Assembly: GCF_042676145.1 (NCBI RefSeq)
Contig: NZ_JBHTJW010000001.1
Location: 434,001 to 498,000, forward strand
Length of the DNA: 64,000 bases
Reading direction: 5' to 3'
Origin: Methylophilus glucosoxydans
Lineage (GTDB): Bacteria; Pseudomonadota; Gammaproteobacteria; Burkholderiales; Methylophilaceae
This document shows positions 10,401 through 17,498 of this stretch, piece after piece. Position numbers and translations under genes: made by a program. The notes beneath the pieces are model-generated. The model was not told the origin of the DNA. It worked only from the letters and a program-made list of their open reading frames with translations, and ran no database searches. Position 1 is the first letter of the stretch, and every line of letters begins with the position of its first letter.

Positions 10401-10578
10401 TCACCTCGGCACTGGCGCCGGGGTAGAGCGTGACCACCTGAATCACCGGGTAATCAACCTGCGGCAAGGCAGCTTTTGGCAACAAGGTATACGCCAGCAG
10501 GCCCGCCAGCAGAATGGCGACCATCAATAACGAGGTCGCCACCGGTCTTAAAATAAACAGCCGTGAAGGGTTCATCAT
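7492..10578 (-). CDS. mdtB: RND multidrug efflux permease, MdtB-like
   Basis: The second RND permease, about 1029 residues from the ATG at 10578 (another ATG follows at 10575). An upstream extension is open in frame but would run back into the mdtA-like gene, so I reject it. The family features are 'RLFILRPVATSLLMVAILLAGLLAY' at the N-terminus, the Asp pair in 'ATGFVVDDAIVMIEN' near residue 402, and a terminal 'GGLLVSQLLTLFTTPVIYL'. Only 16 bases separate its start from the stop of the membrane-fusion gene. Confidence 0.92.
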   Translation of the reverse strand: MMNPSRLFILRPVATSLLMVAILLAGLLAYTLLPKAALPQVDYPVIQVVTLYPGASAEVMAMNVTSPLERQFGAMAGLAHMSSASSGGVSVITLQFSLKNSLDVAVQSVQAAMNAASTFLPADLPSPPIYNKVNPADAPVLTLAVTSQSLPLPKLRDLVDTRMAQKIAQVSGVGLVSVDGGQKPAIRIQVNQPVLAAYGLGMNTLRTIIDSANSNQAKGNIDGPLLAYELDANSQLRSAEEYRNLIIANTGDRPVRLRDVAEVKEAQEDLYISAWANQTPAILVNIRRQPGANVIEVVEQIRERLPGLTAGLPADVSVSELTNRTHTIRSALEDVQFELMLAIALVVMVIFLFLRTAAGTVIPSLTVPLSLVGTFSIMYAAGFSINNLTLMALTIATGFVVDDAIVMIENIARHIEEGETPMNAAIKGARQIGFTIISLTFSLIAVLIPLLFMGDVIGRLFREFAVTLAVAILISAVVSLTLTPMLCARLLKPAKAPVANQTNLIDRIIAYYGRGLQVALRHQPLVLLLAAASLVLTVTLVISIPKGLFPTQDTGFIQVMTEANGSDAFSVISHKQQAVVEAILQDADVESISSVVGVDGVNTTHNSGRMLINLKPYPQRQASASEVITRLQSRLEATAPLKLFMQPVQDLTLSDRVSQTQYQYLLTSTDPQALQSALPGFMQALRKLPQLTTVTHNLHSDGLRAAVTVDRDSAGRLGITMADVDNALYSAFGQRMISTIFTQANQYRVILESQPSSASGLQALDQVYVTSNTGRQVPLASIARISEQPAALVVNREDQLPSVTIGFNLADGYALGDAVAAIDAVKQRMQFPATMISRFQGAAAAFNAALGNELFLMLTAILTMYIVLGILYESYIHPLTILSTLPSAGVGALLALMLTGHPLSVIAIIGIILLIGIVQKNAIMMIDFALEAERHHGKSPEEAIYKACLLRFRPILMTTLAALLSAVPLVTGDGPGSELRAPLGIAMIGGLLVSQLLTLFTTPVIYLMFDRLAQPGQRKAVAHSEANP

Positions 10579-10594
10579 CGTCAGGCGTTGCCGC

Positions 10595-11896
10595 TTATGC
10601 CCCGGCTGCCGCGCGGCGTCTATGCTTGGATGCTTGTCCCTCAGCGCTACCATTGGCCGGCGTTGGGTCCGCCTGCTCAGCCGGATCCAGCGCGTGATTC
10701 GGGTCCTTGACCCGCACTTTGGCGTCTTGCTTGAGTTTATCAATGCCGCTGCTCACCACCCGGTCACCCGGCTGCAAGCCCTTGGTAATGGCCGCGATTT
10801 CCGCGTCGGTATGCCCCACCGTCACCGCTTGCAACACCACTTTTTCGCCGTTGGTATCGGGCACAATTTTATAGACAAAAGCGCCGTCCGGCCCTTGCTG
10901 CAAGGCATTGATCGGGATCACGCTGGCATGCGGAATCGTCTCGCTAAACAGTTTCACATTCACAAACTGGTTAGGAAACAGATGGTCGTCCTCGTTGGCA
11001 AAGGCCGCCTTGAGCTTAAGTGTGCCCGAAGTCGTATCAATCTGGTTATCAATACTCTCAAGCACCCCGCTGGCCAACCGCCGCGTATTGCCTTTGTCCC
11101 ACGCTTCTACCTTGAGTTTGTGCAAGCCAGCGCTTGACTGGCTTTGTGCCACCAGGCGCGTGATGCGGTCTTCCGGCAGCGTAAACACCACATGGATAGG
11201 ATGAATCGCATTAATCACCGCAATCGGGCTGGTGGTGTCGATATTGTTGCCGCTATCGACCTGGCGCAAGCCAATGCGGCCGCTGATTGGCGCGGTGATG
11301 TTGGTAAAACTGAGCTGTAACCTGGCGTTTTCCACCGAGGCTTTGTCGGCCTGCACCGTGCCCTGATATTGCTGCACTAGGGAGGCTTGTGAGTCTACTT
11401 GCTGCGAGGCAATCGAGTCTTGCGCTTGCAGGGTTTTATAGCGCTCCAAATCAATCTGGCTGTTTTTGAGCAAGGCCTGGTTACGCACCGCCTGCCCCTG
11501 AATCTGCCCCAGCGCCGTTTCAAACGGACGCGGATCAATCTTCGCCAATAACTGCCCTTGCTTGACCAGCTGACCTTCCTGAAAAGCCACTTGAATCAAT
11601 TGCCCGGCCACGCGGCTGGTCACCGTCACCACCGCAGATGGAATCGCCGTCCCCAGCGCCGTATGTGTCACCGGAATATCGGCAACCGTCACCGTGGCCG
11701 CTGTCACTGGCGTGGGCTTGTCTCCCCCCGGGCCATGATGGCCGCCGTGCCCGCGACCATGCCCCTGCTCAGCTTGCGCCTCGGCCTGGGGCACCTCAGC
11801 CCCTTGATCGGTACGCGAATGTTTCCAGAACCAGATCGCCAATCCCAGGGCAATCAGTCCTATTGCAGTGTTCAATAGCGCTTTTTTATTAGACAT
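10595..11896 (-). CDS. mdtA: RND periplasmic membrane-fusion protein, MdtA-like
   Basis: The adaptor that links the MdtB/MdtC-type pump to the outer-membrane channel, 433 residues from the ATG at 11896. An N-terminal membrane anchor is followed by a linker, a biotinyl-lipoyl-like half ('SRVAGQLIQVAFQEGQLVKQGQLLAKIDPRPF'), an alpha-hairpin and the second lipoyl half ('TNITAPISGRIGLRQVDSGN'). An odd His/Gly-rich segment (HGRGHGGHHG) lies about 50-60 residues in. A basic, Ala-rich tail ends the protein. First gene of the four-gene efflux operon; no regulator gene adjoins it. Confidence 0.9.
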   Translation of the reverse strand: MSNKKALLNTAIGLIALGLAIWFWKHSRTDQGAEVPQAEAQAEQGHGRGHGGHHGPGGDKPTPVTAATVTVADIPVTHTALGTAIPSAVVTVTSRVAGQLIQVAFQEGQLVKQGQLLAKIDPRPFETALGQIQGQAVRNQALLKNSQIDLERYKTLQAQDSIASQQVDSQASLVQQYQGTVQADKASVENARLQLSFTNITAPISGRIGLRQVDSGNNIDTTSPIAVINAIHPIHVVFTLPEDRITRLVAQSQSSAGLHKLKVEAWDKGNTRRLASGVLESIDNQIDTTSGTLKLKAAFANEDDHLFPNQFVNVKLFSETIPHASVIPINALQQGPDGAFVYKIVPDTNGEKVVLQAVTVGHTDAEIAAITKGLQPGDRVVSSGIDKLKQDAKVRVKDPNHALDPAEQADPTPANGSAEGQASKHRRRAAAGA

Positions 11897-12283
11897 AGCC
11901 GACTCAATATGCTTGCTCAACGTTGAAAATACAAACATCTCTTCATGCGGTCAATCATTCACCCCCGCAACTTGCATTTTATCGCGCCCATCCTCCGATT
12001 CTGGTTTTCCAGAAAAAGAAAATTCCAAATCGCAAACGGGAGGAGTTTGTAATTCGGGTGGGACTCACTGTGATATCTGTTTACAGGGCGTAACCTTGCA
12101 TCACCGCATTGAGTGCTGCATTTGCTAGGCAGCTAATCTAACAATTGGTGCGATTATTGTGCAAAAGATTTTGTCACGAAATGTATCAACCCCTGATTCA
12201 ACGCCGGGGATTGAAGCGGGCTTAGCCAGGGGTTTGGACGGCGAAGACAAGTCAGGAAAAAATAATTTTGCGGGCTGCTTCTG
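11897..12283. other. gene-free stretch upstream of the efflux operon
   Basis: This 387-base gap must hold the promoter of the mdtABC-like operon (reading left) and the tail of the MOSC transcript. I see no convincing promoter hexamers. A long-spaced inverted pair, AACCCCTG at 12188-12195 and CAGGGGTT at 12227-12234, is present but has no T-run. Open frames here look like noise. Confidence 0.4.
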
Positions 12284-12850
12284 CTAGAAGCTCAAAGACG
12301 ATTGCAACGGCGCATCTGTTGCAGACTCAGCGACCATCACCCGCACCGGGTCTCCTCGCTGCAGTATCCCACTTTTTAAAACCCGAGCGGTGACCCCGCC
12401 ATGACCACGCATGGCGTTGTAACCGCCTGTCCCCAGCACCTGCTCCATACGTGAGCATGGCTCACAAGGGCCAGTCACCTCCAGCACCACTTCACCTATC
12501 AATAGATGCAAGGGCTGATCTTTAAACAGCGATTTAGCCGCCAGCAGATTGAGCCCGGAGACAATCAGGTTGCGCCTGAGCACCGCCGGATCCACCTGCG
12601 CCCGACCCGTGAGTGCCGCAATCACCGGTAAATGCTCGGCTTGCAGCAAGGTTACTTGCCGTTTGCTGCCATTCGCTTGTGATGACGCGCGCAAGCTGGC
12701 TCTATCCCCTTGCAATCCACGGTTTGCTATCGCTAAGGCTTGATTGGGTGACAAACAAGGCTGGCCGCGATCTGGACGAAGGTAAATGTTTTCCAGTCGA
12801 CCGTGTTGGCTAAAGTGCTGGGTTAAGTCACGCAGGGTGGCGGTTTGCAT
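12284..12850 (-). CDS. MOSC domain protein
   Basis: The 188-residue protein starts at the ATG at 12850. It fits the MOSC family (C-terminal domain of Moco sulfurase), thought to bind molybdenum cofactor or carry sulfur through a conserved Cys. The motif 'GPCEPCSRMEQVLG' holds two Cys, and 'GHGGVTARVLKSGILQRGDPV' is the usual MOSC ending. Together with the divergent molybdopterin oxidoreductase at 13145 this suggests work on molybdoenzymes such as YiiM/YcbX-type detoxification. The substrate is unknown. Confidence 0.8.
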   Translation of the reverse strand: MQTATLRDLTQHFSQHGRLENIYLRPDRGQPCLSPNQALAIANRGLQGDRASLRASSQANGSKRQVTLLQAEHLPVIAALTGRAQVDPAVLRRNLIVSGLNLLAAKSLFKDQPLHLLIGEVVLEVTGPCEPCSRMEQVLGTGGYNAMRGHGGVTARVLKSGILQRGDPVRVMVAESATDAPLQSSLSF

Positions 12851-13144
12851 TGATTGAGTCTTAAAAATAAGCAGCGATTCATAAATTGGGGTGCTGGGAA
12901 AACACAATTGATTTTGTTTGCGTATCGCCCAGAACGATTATATCGAGTTTGAATAGCGATTCATGCAACCCATGTTCAAACTTTCTATCTGCAGGCGATG
13001 ATCCGCTTTAAGAGCAAAAAGTATCAATATCCAGCAGCATTGTATTTCCATGCTAAGGGGTATAGTATTCGGAATAGACAGACCTGTCTTGCATTGATTC
13101 TTTTTAAAACATGACGGCATATAACAGTGCGCTTGGAGTGTCAT

Positions 13145-15271
13145 ATGAATGATGTTGCAGATGTAGTCCAAACCTTTCATGGTGGTTGTCCGCATGATTG
13201 TCCTGATACTTGCGCGATGCAGTTTCATGTCAAAAACGGCGAGCTGATTTCAGTTTCAGGTAACCCTGATCATCCGATGACGCGAGGCGGGTTATGCGTC
13301 AAATTAAAAGATTACGAAAAGCGGCATTATCACCCCAACCGCCTGCTGTACCCCATGAAGCGGGTCGGGCCCAAAGGCACGAATCAGTTTGAGCGCATCA
13401 CCTGGGATGAGGCTCTGGATACCATTGTGGATCGATGGCAGGCATTGATCAAAGATACCGGTCCCCGCGCCATATTACCCGTCAGTTATTTGGGTAACCA
13501 GGGGCTGGTGCATGGACTCAATGGTGGGGATGCCTTTTTCAACCGGCTGGGCGCCACCGTTTGTGAAAGAACCTTTTGTGGTGAAGGCTCTTGCACTGCC
13601 TGGCTACTCACGGTCGGGCCGACCGCCGGCGTGGATCCCGAAAGCTTCATCCATGCCAAATTCATCGTCATCTGGGCGTGTAACTCTGTCTCCACCAATC
13701 TGCATCACTGGCATATTATTAAAGATGCGCAAAAACGAGGGGCGAAGATCGTCGTGGTGGATTCGTTCGCTTCCAAAACAGCAAAAGAAGCCGATTGGCA
13801 TATTGCCCCCAGGCCAGGGACCGATGGCGCGCTGGCCATGGCCATGATGCACGTGATCATTGCAGAAGACTTGGTTGATCATGACTATGTTGAGAAATAT
13901 ACCGTGGGTTATGCCGAGCTGGCGGAAAGAGCTAAACCCTGCACGCCGGAATGGGCAGCTGACATCACAGGCATCCCCGCCGACCAGATTCGGTTGTTTG
14001 CCCGCGAATATGCGACCACGCCGCCAGCCGCCATCCGCATTGGCGTTGCGCTGGAACGCAGTTATGGCGGCAGTCAGGCGATACGCGCTGTCACCTCATT
14101 GCCCGCCCTGATTGGAGCCTGGCGACACGTTGGCGGCGGTGCGCTGCAATTCCCGGTCTGGGAGCATCCTTACAAGTTTGACGTGATTTGCAGGCCGGAC
14201 TTGATCCCTGAAGATACGCCAGTGGTGAATATCCTGCAATTAGGCCGGGCGCTGCTTGGCGAAACGCCGCTAGAGGTGCCGATTAAATCTATCATGGTGT
14301 GGAATACCAATCCGGTCACCCAATCGCCCGAAACTGACAAGGTCATCGAAGGGCTCAAGCGCGAAGACCTGTTTACGATTGTGGCTGATCATTTCATCTC
14401 TGATACCGCCTCTTATGCAGATATTGTCTTGCCCGCCGCCATGGGTGCAGAGCAGGAAGACATGATCTTATCCTGGGGCCATTTATACCTTACCTATAAC
14501 ACCAAATGCATAGAGCCTCCTGGCGAAGCCTTACCCAACAATGAAATATTCCGGCGCTTGGCAAAACGGTTAGGATTCGAAGAAGACAATTTCAAATGGA
14601 GCGACAGCGAATGTCTTGAAAACTATGTAGATTGGAATTCGCCCGCCTGCCAAGGCATAGACCTCAACTACATGCGTGAGCACGGGTTTGCAAGACTGAA
14701 TGTAGGCACCAAAGACGACCGCGCCCCGCATCGCGAGGGGAACTTCCCCACCCCAACCGGTAAATGCATGTTCATGGTTGAAGGCGCCAAGAATTTTGTC
14801 GCCGGCCCCTTCAGGCAGATGTATGACGGTTTTCAACCAGGTGAGGATTTAGACCCATTGCCGGCCTATGTGCCCAGTCGGGAAGCTCCTGATACCAACG
14901 CAGCGCTGGCGGCCAGGTTTCCATTAAACATCATCTCCCCCAAAAGCCATGGCTTTATCAACTCTTCCTACGCGAATATGGAATCCAAACTCCGTGTGCA
15001 AGGCGAGCAATACCTGATGATCAACCCGGTAGATGCACTCGCACGCGATGTGCAGGATGGCATGATGGTCAAAACCTATAACGAAAGAGGCGCTTTTGAA
15101 GCAGTTGCCCGTGTCACCACAGACGTGAATCCTGGCATCGTGGTCGCTACTCTTGGCTATTGGCGGCAACTCAACAAAGGGACGGTGAACTGTATCAGTT
15201 CTGCCGAGTATGGCGACATGGGCCACTCAAATACGTTTAGCGATAATCTCGTTGAAGTCGAGCTTGTTTGA
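13145..15271 (+). CDS. molybdopterin oxidoreductase with N-terminal [4Fe-4S]
   Basis: A 708-residue catalytic subunit of the DMSO-reductase superfamily. I chose the ATG at 13145 because GGAG sits 6 bases upstream; a GTG at 13127 is possible. The N-terminus binds a [4Fe-4S] cluster through 'CPHDCPDTC' and a fourth Cys in 'GGLCVK'. Mid-protein motifs 'IVVVDSFASKTAKEADWHIAPRPGTDGALAMAM' and 'NTNPVTQSPE' are typical of the molybdopterin-binding domains, and the C-terminal MGD-binding domain ends with 'GHSNTFSDNLVEVEL'. No electron-transfer or membrane-anchor subunit gene adjoins it, and there is no Tat twin-arginine at the N-terminus, so it is likely cytoplasmic. The substrate cannot be told. Confidence 0.85.
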   Translation: MNDVADVVQTFHGGCPHDCPDTCAMQFHVKNGELISVSGNPDHPMTRGGLCVKLKDYEKRHYHPNRLLYPMKRVGPKGTNQFERITWDEALDTIVDRWQALIKDTGPRAILPVSYLGNQGLVHGLNGGDAFFNRLGATVCERTFCGEGSCTAWLLTVGPTAGVDPESFIHAKFIVIWACNSVSTNLHHWHIIKDAQKRGAKIVVVDSFASKTAKEADWHIAPRPGTDGALAMAMMHVIIAEDLVDHDYVEKYTVGYAELAERAKPCTPEWAADITGIPADQIRLFAREYATTPPAAIRIGVALERSYGGSQAIRAVTSLPALIGAWRHVGGGALQFPVWEHPYKFDVICRPDLIPEDTPVVNILQLGRALLGETPLEVPIKSIMVWNTNPVTQSPETDKVIEGLKREDLFTIVADHFISDTASYADIVLPAAMGAEQEDMILSWGHLYLTYNTKCIEPPGEALPNNEIFRRLAKRLGFEEDNFKWSDSECLENYVDWNSPACQGIDLNYMREHGFARLNVGTKDDRAPHREGNFPTPTGKCMFMVEGAKNFVAGPFRQMYDGFQPGEDLDPLPAYVPSREAPDTNAALAARFPLNIISPKSHGFINSSYANMESKLRVQGEQYLMINPVDALARDVQDGMMVKTYNERGAFEAVARVTTDVNPGIVVATLGYWRQLNKGTVNCISSAEYGDMGHSNTFSDNLVEVELV

Positions 15272-15602
15272 ACAGTTAATTTATAAAAGCAGAGGCACGG
15301 GTTCGAGTGATCTATCGAGTTTTTTCACTCGGGATCTCCACTAACTGTGAAAGGCTGTTCAATCAATCGGCTGAACAGAGTCTACAAATTAGTGGCTATT
15401 CAGTCTGATGGCTACTACCTTACTTGCCATTTCCTTCTAAGAGAGTTTCTAAAACTCCGATTCTCCCGCACTTGCTGGTGTATTTATACATTTTTTATAC
15501 GCCAGCATTTTTTCATTACAACTTCTTTATTTTCGAAGGCGTAACCTGACTCTGGTGTCAAAAGTTGTTTTTGACGTTTTAGAAATTAAAGAGGTACTGA
15601 GC
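15272..15602. other. kdp upstream region
   Basis: This 331-base gap carries several inverted repeats: CGAGTGA/TCACTCG at 15304-15310 and 15325-15331, CTGTTCA/TGAACAG at 15355-15361 and 15372-15378, and the larger one at 15474-15506 listed separately. No open frame here looks real. A purine-rich ribosome site (AAAGAGG, about 15588-15594) lies just before kdpF. Confidence 0.5.
15474..15506 (+). promoter_or_regulatory. KdpE-like box inside an inverted repeat
   Basis: Arms GCTGGTGTAT (15474-15483) and ATACGCCAGC (15497-15506) pair with one G-T mismatch. The core TTTATACATTTTTTATAC (15483-15500) resembles, from memory, the E. coli KdpE target upstream of kdpFABC (TTTATACTTTTTTTACA). It lies about 100 bases before kdpF, a suitable place for an activator. 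Because ATTTTTT follows the right arm, the element could instead be a terminator for the upstream oxidoreductase gene, or do both jobs. Confidence 0.5.
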
Positions 15603-15686
15603 ATGATTTACATCATTAGCGGAGTCACAGCAGCGTTCCTGTTTGTATATCTCATTTACGCCCTTATCAATCCGGAGCGCTTTTAA
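15603..15686 (+). CDS. kdpF: KdpF, small subunit of the K+-transporting ATPase
   Basis: A 27-residue single-pass membrane peptide. Its end 'YLIYALINPERF' matches the KdpF hallmark (E. coli KdpF ends 'YLVYALINAEAF'). AAAGAGG lies 8 bases before the ATG. KdpF sits in the membrane between KdpA and KdpB and stabilises the complex. The kdpA start codon follows one base after its stop, so the two are coupled. Confidence 0.88.
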   Translation: MIYIISGVTAAFLFVYLIYALINPERF

Positions 15687-15687
15687 C

Positions 15688-17463
15688 ATGTTCACGAATG
15701 GATTTATACAAGTTGGTTTGTATATGCTCGTGTTGCTGTTGCTGACCAAGCCAGCAGGACAGCTGATATACAAGGTCATGGAAACACGATCTTTGCAGGA
15801 TCACAAATGGCTAGGCGCACCAGAACGCCTGATTTACCGCTTATCCGGCATAGACCACAAAATCGAAATGAACTGGAAAGCTTATGCATTGGCTTTGTTA
15901 GCGTTTAATGCAATCGGTGTCCTGTTTGTTTTCTTGTTGCAAATATTGCAGGCATGGCTGCCACTCAACCCGGAAAAACTTGCCAACGTGACTTGGGATT
16001 CTGCCTTCAACACGGCAGTGAGTTTTGTCACCAACACTAACTGGCAAGGTTACAGCGGTGAAACTACCATGAGCTATTTCACGCAGATGATAGGCTTGTC
16101 TGTTCAGAACTTTGTTTCTGCAGCAACAGGTATTGCAGTTGTGATTGCATTGATTCGCGGCTTTGCCAGAAGCAACACTGACCGCATCGGTAACTTTTGG
16201 GTAGATTTGACTCGCTCCACCTTGTATTTGTTAATGCCTGCTTCATTAGTGCTGGCGACAATCTTCATGCAACAAGGGGTGATCCAGAACTTCAACCCTT
16301 ATGTCGATGCACGAACCGTTGAAACAACCCAATATGAAGTGGCCGTTGCAGGTAGCGAGATGACCGAGCAGGCAACAACTCAGACACAACATATTGCCAT
16401 GGGTCCTGTTGCCTCGCAGGAAGCAATCAAAATGCTGGGCACCAACGGCGGTGGTTTCTTTAACGCCAACTCTGCACACCCGTTTGAAAACCCTACCCCG
16501 CTGACTAACTTTATTCAGATGCTGGTCATCTTTCTGATCCCGGCTGGATTGTGCTATGCCTTTGGCATGATGGTGGGTGATCGCAGGCAAGGCTGGGCTG
16601 TATTCGGTGCAATGGCCATCATGTTCGTGGTCATGGCTGGCGTGACGATTCGTTCTGAATTGATCGGCAACCCTCTGTTGACCAGTGTCGGTGCGGATAC
16701 TACCTCTACCTTGCAACAGCCTGGTGGCAATATGGAAGGAAAAGAAACACGTTTCGGTATCGTGACATCAGCCTTATTTGCCACGATCACCACCGCTGCA
16801 TCCTGTGGCGCAGTGAACGCCATGCATGATTCCTTTACACCTATTGGCGGCATGATGCCGATGTGGTTGATGCAATTGGGCGAAGTAGTGTTTGGTGGTG
16901 TCGGTTCCGGTTTGTACACCATGCTGATTTATGCCGTGATCGCCGTGTTTGTAGCCGGGCTGATGATAGGTCGCACACCTGAATACCAAGGTAAGAAAAT
17001 CGAAGTGTTCGAAATGAAAATGTCAGCACTGATTATTCTGGTAACGCCATTGTTGGTACTGATCGGAGTGGCAATTTCGGTGGTGGTTGAACCAGGTCTT
17101 GCTGGTATTGCTAACCCAGGGGCGCATGGCTTGAGTGAAATTCTTTATGCCTACTCATCTGCAGCCAATAACAATGGCAGCGCCTTTGCCGGGTTATCTG
17201 CCAACACCCCGTTTTATAACTTCATGCTTGCATTTGCCATGTGGTTTGGCCGGTTTGGCATCATTGTGCCAGTGCTTGCGATTGCCGGTTCATTGGCTAC
17301 CAAGAAACGCATTAAACCGGGCTTAGGTACTTTGCCTACGCATGGACCGCTGTTTATCGGCCTGTTGATCGGTGCAGTGATTCTGGTAGGGGCATTGACC
17401 TATATCCCAGCGCTAGCACTAGGTCCAGGCATTGAGCATTTGATGTTGTTTTCACAACACTAA
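15688..17463 (+). CDS. kdpA: KdpA, potassium-binding subunit of the Kdp ATPase
   Basis: The K+-selective channel-like subunit of the high-affinity KdpFABC pump, 591 residues, a little longer than the E. coli protein (557). The ATG at 15688 follows kdpF by one base and uses a GGAG inside kdpF. The signature 'GTNGGGFFNANSAHPFENP' near residue 250 is one of the selectivity-filter loops, and about ten membrane segments are evident. It works with KdpB (ATP hydrolysis), KdpC and KdpF to import K+ when external K+ is scarce. Confidence 0.97.
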   Translation: MFTNGFIQVGLYMLVLLLLTKPAGQLIYKVMETRSLQDHKWLGAPERLIYRLSGIDHKIEMNWKAYALALLAFNAIGVLFVFLLQILQAWLPLNPEKLANVTWDSAFNTAVSFVTNTNWQGYSGETTMSYFTQMIGLSVQNFVSAATGIAVVIALIRGFARSNTDRIGNFWVDLTRSTLYLLMPASLVLATIFMQQGVIQNFNPYVDARTVETTQYEVAVAGSEMTEQATTQTQHIAMGPVASQEAIKMLGTNGGGFFNANSAHPFENPTPLTNFIQMLVIFLIPAGLCYAFGMMVGDRRQGWAVFGAMAIMFVVMAGVTIRSELIGNPLLTSVGADTTSTLQQPGGNMEGKETRFGIVTSALFATITTAASCGAVNAMHDSFTPIGGMMPMWLMQLGEVVFGGVGSGLYTMLIYAVIAVFVAGLMIGRTPEYQGKKIEVFEMKMSALIILVTPLLVLIGVAISVVVEPGLAGIANPGAHGLSEILYAYSSAANNNGSAFAGLSANTPFYNFMLAFAMWFGRFGIIVPVLAIAGSLATKKRIKPGLGTLPTHGPLFIGLLIGAVILVGALTYIPALALGPGIEHLMLFSQH

Positions 17464-17498
17464 TGCGACGTTAAGAAAGTAAGAGAGTGAGTAAATTG

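Noticed and set aside
7492..10743. N-terminal extension of the MdtB-like permease to 10743
   Set aside because: It would overlap the end of the adaptor gene, and the extra 55 residues are basic and unlike any RND N-terminus; the ATG at 10578 gives the normal start.
12938..13228. Minus-strand 96-residue frame across the start of the molybdopterin oxidoreductase
   Set aside because: It covers the promoter and first codons of a clear gene, lacks a ribosome site and has no recognisable composition.
15298..15331. GGGTTCGAGT near 15304 as an att copy of the tRNA-Arg 3' end
   Set aside because: The match is short and in inverted orientation relative to the tRNA, so it is not a direct-repeat att site; no integrase gene is present.
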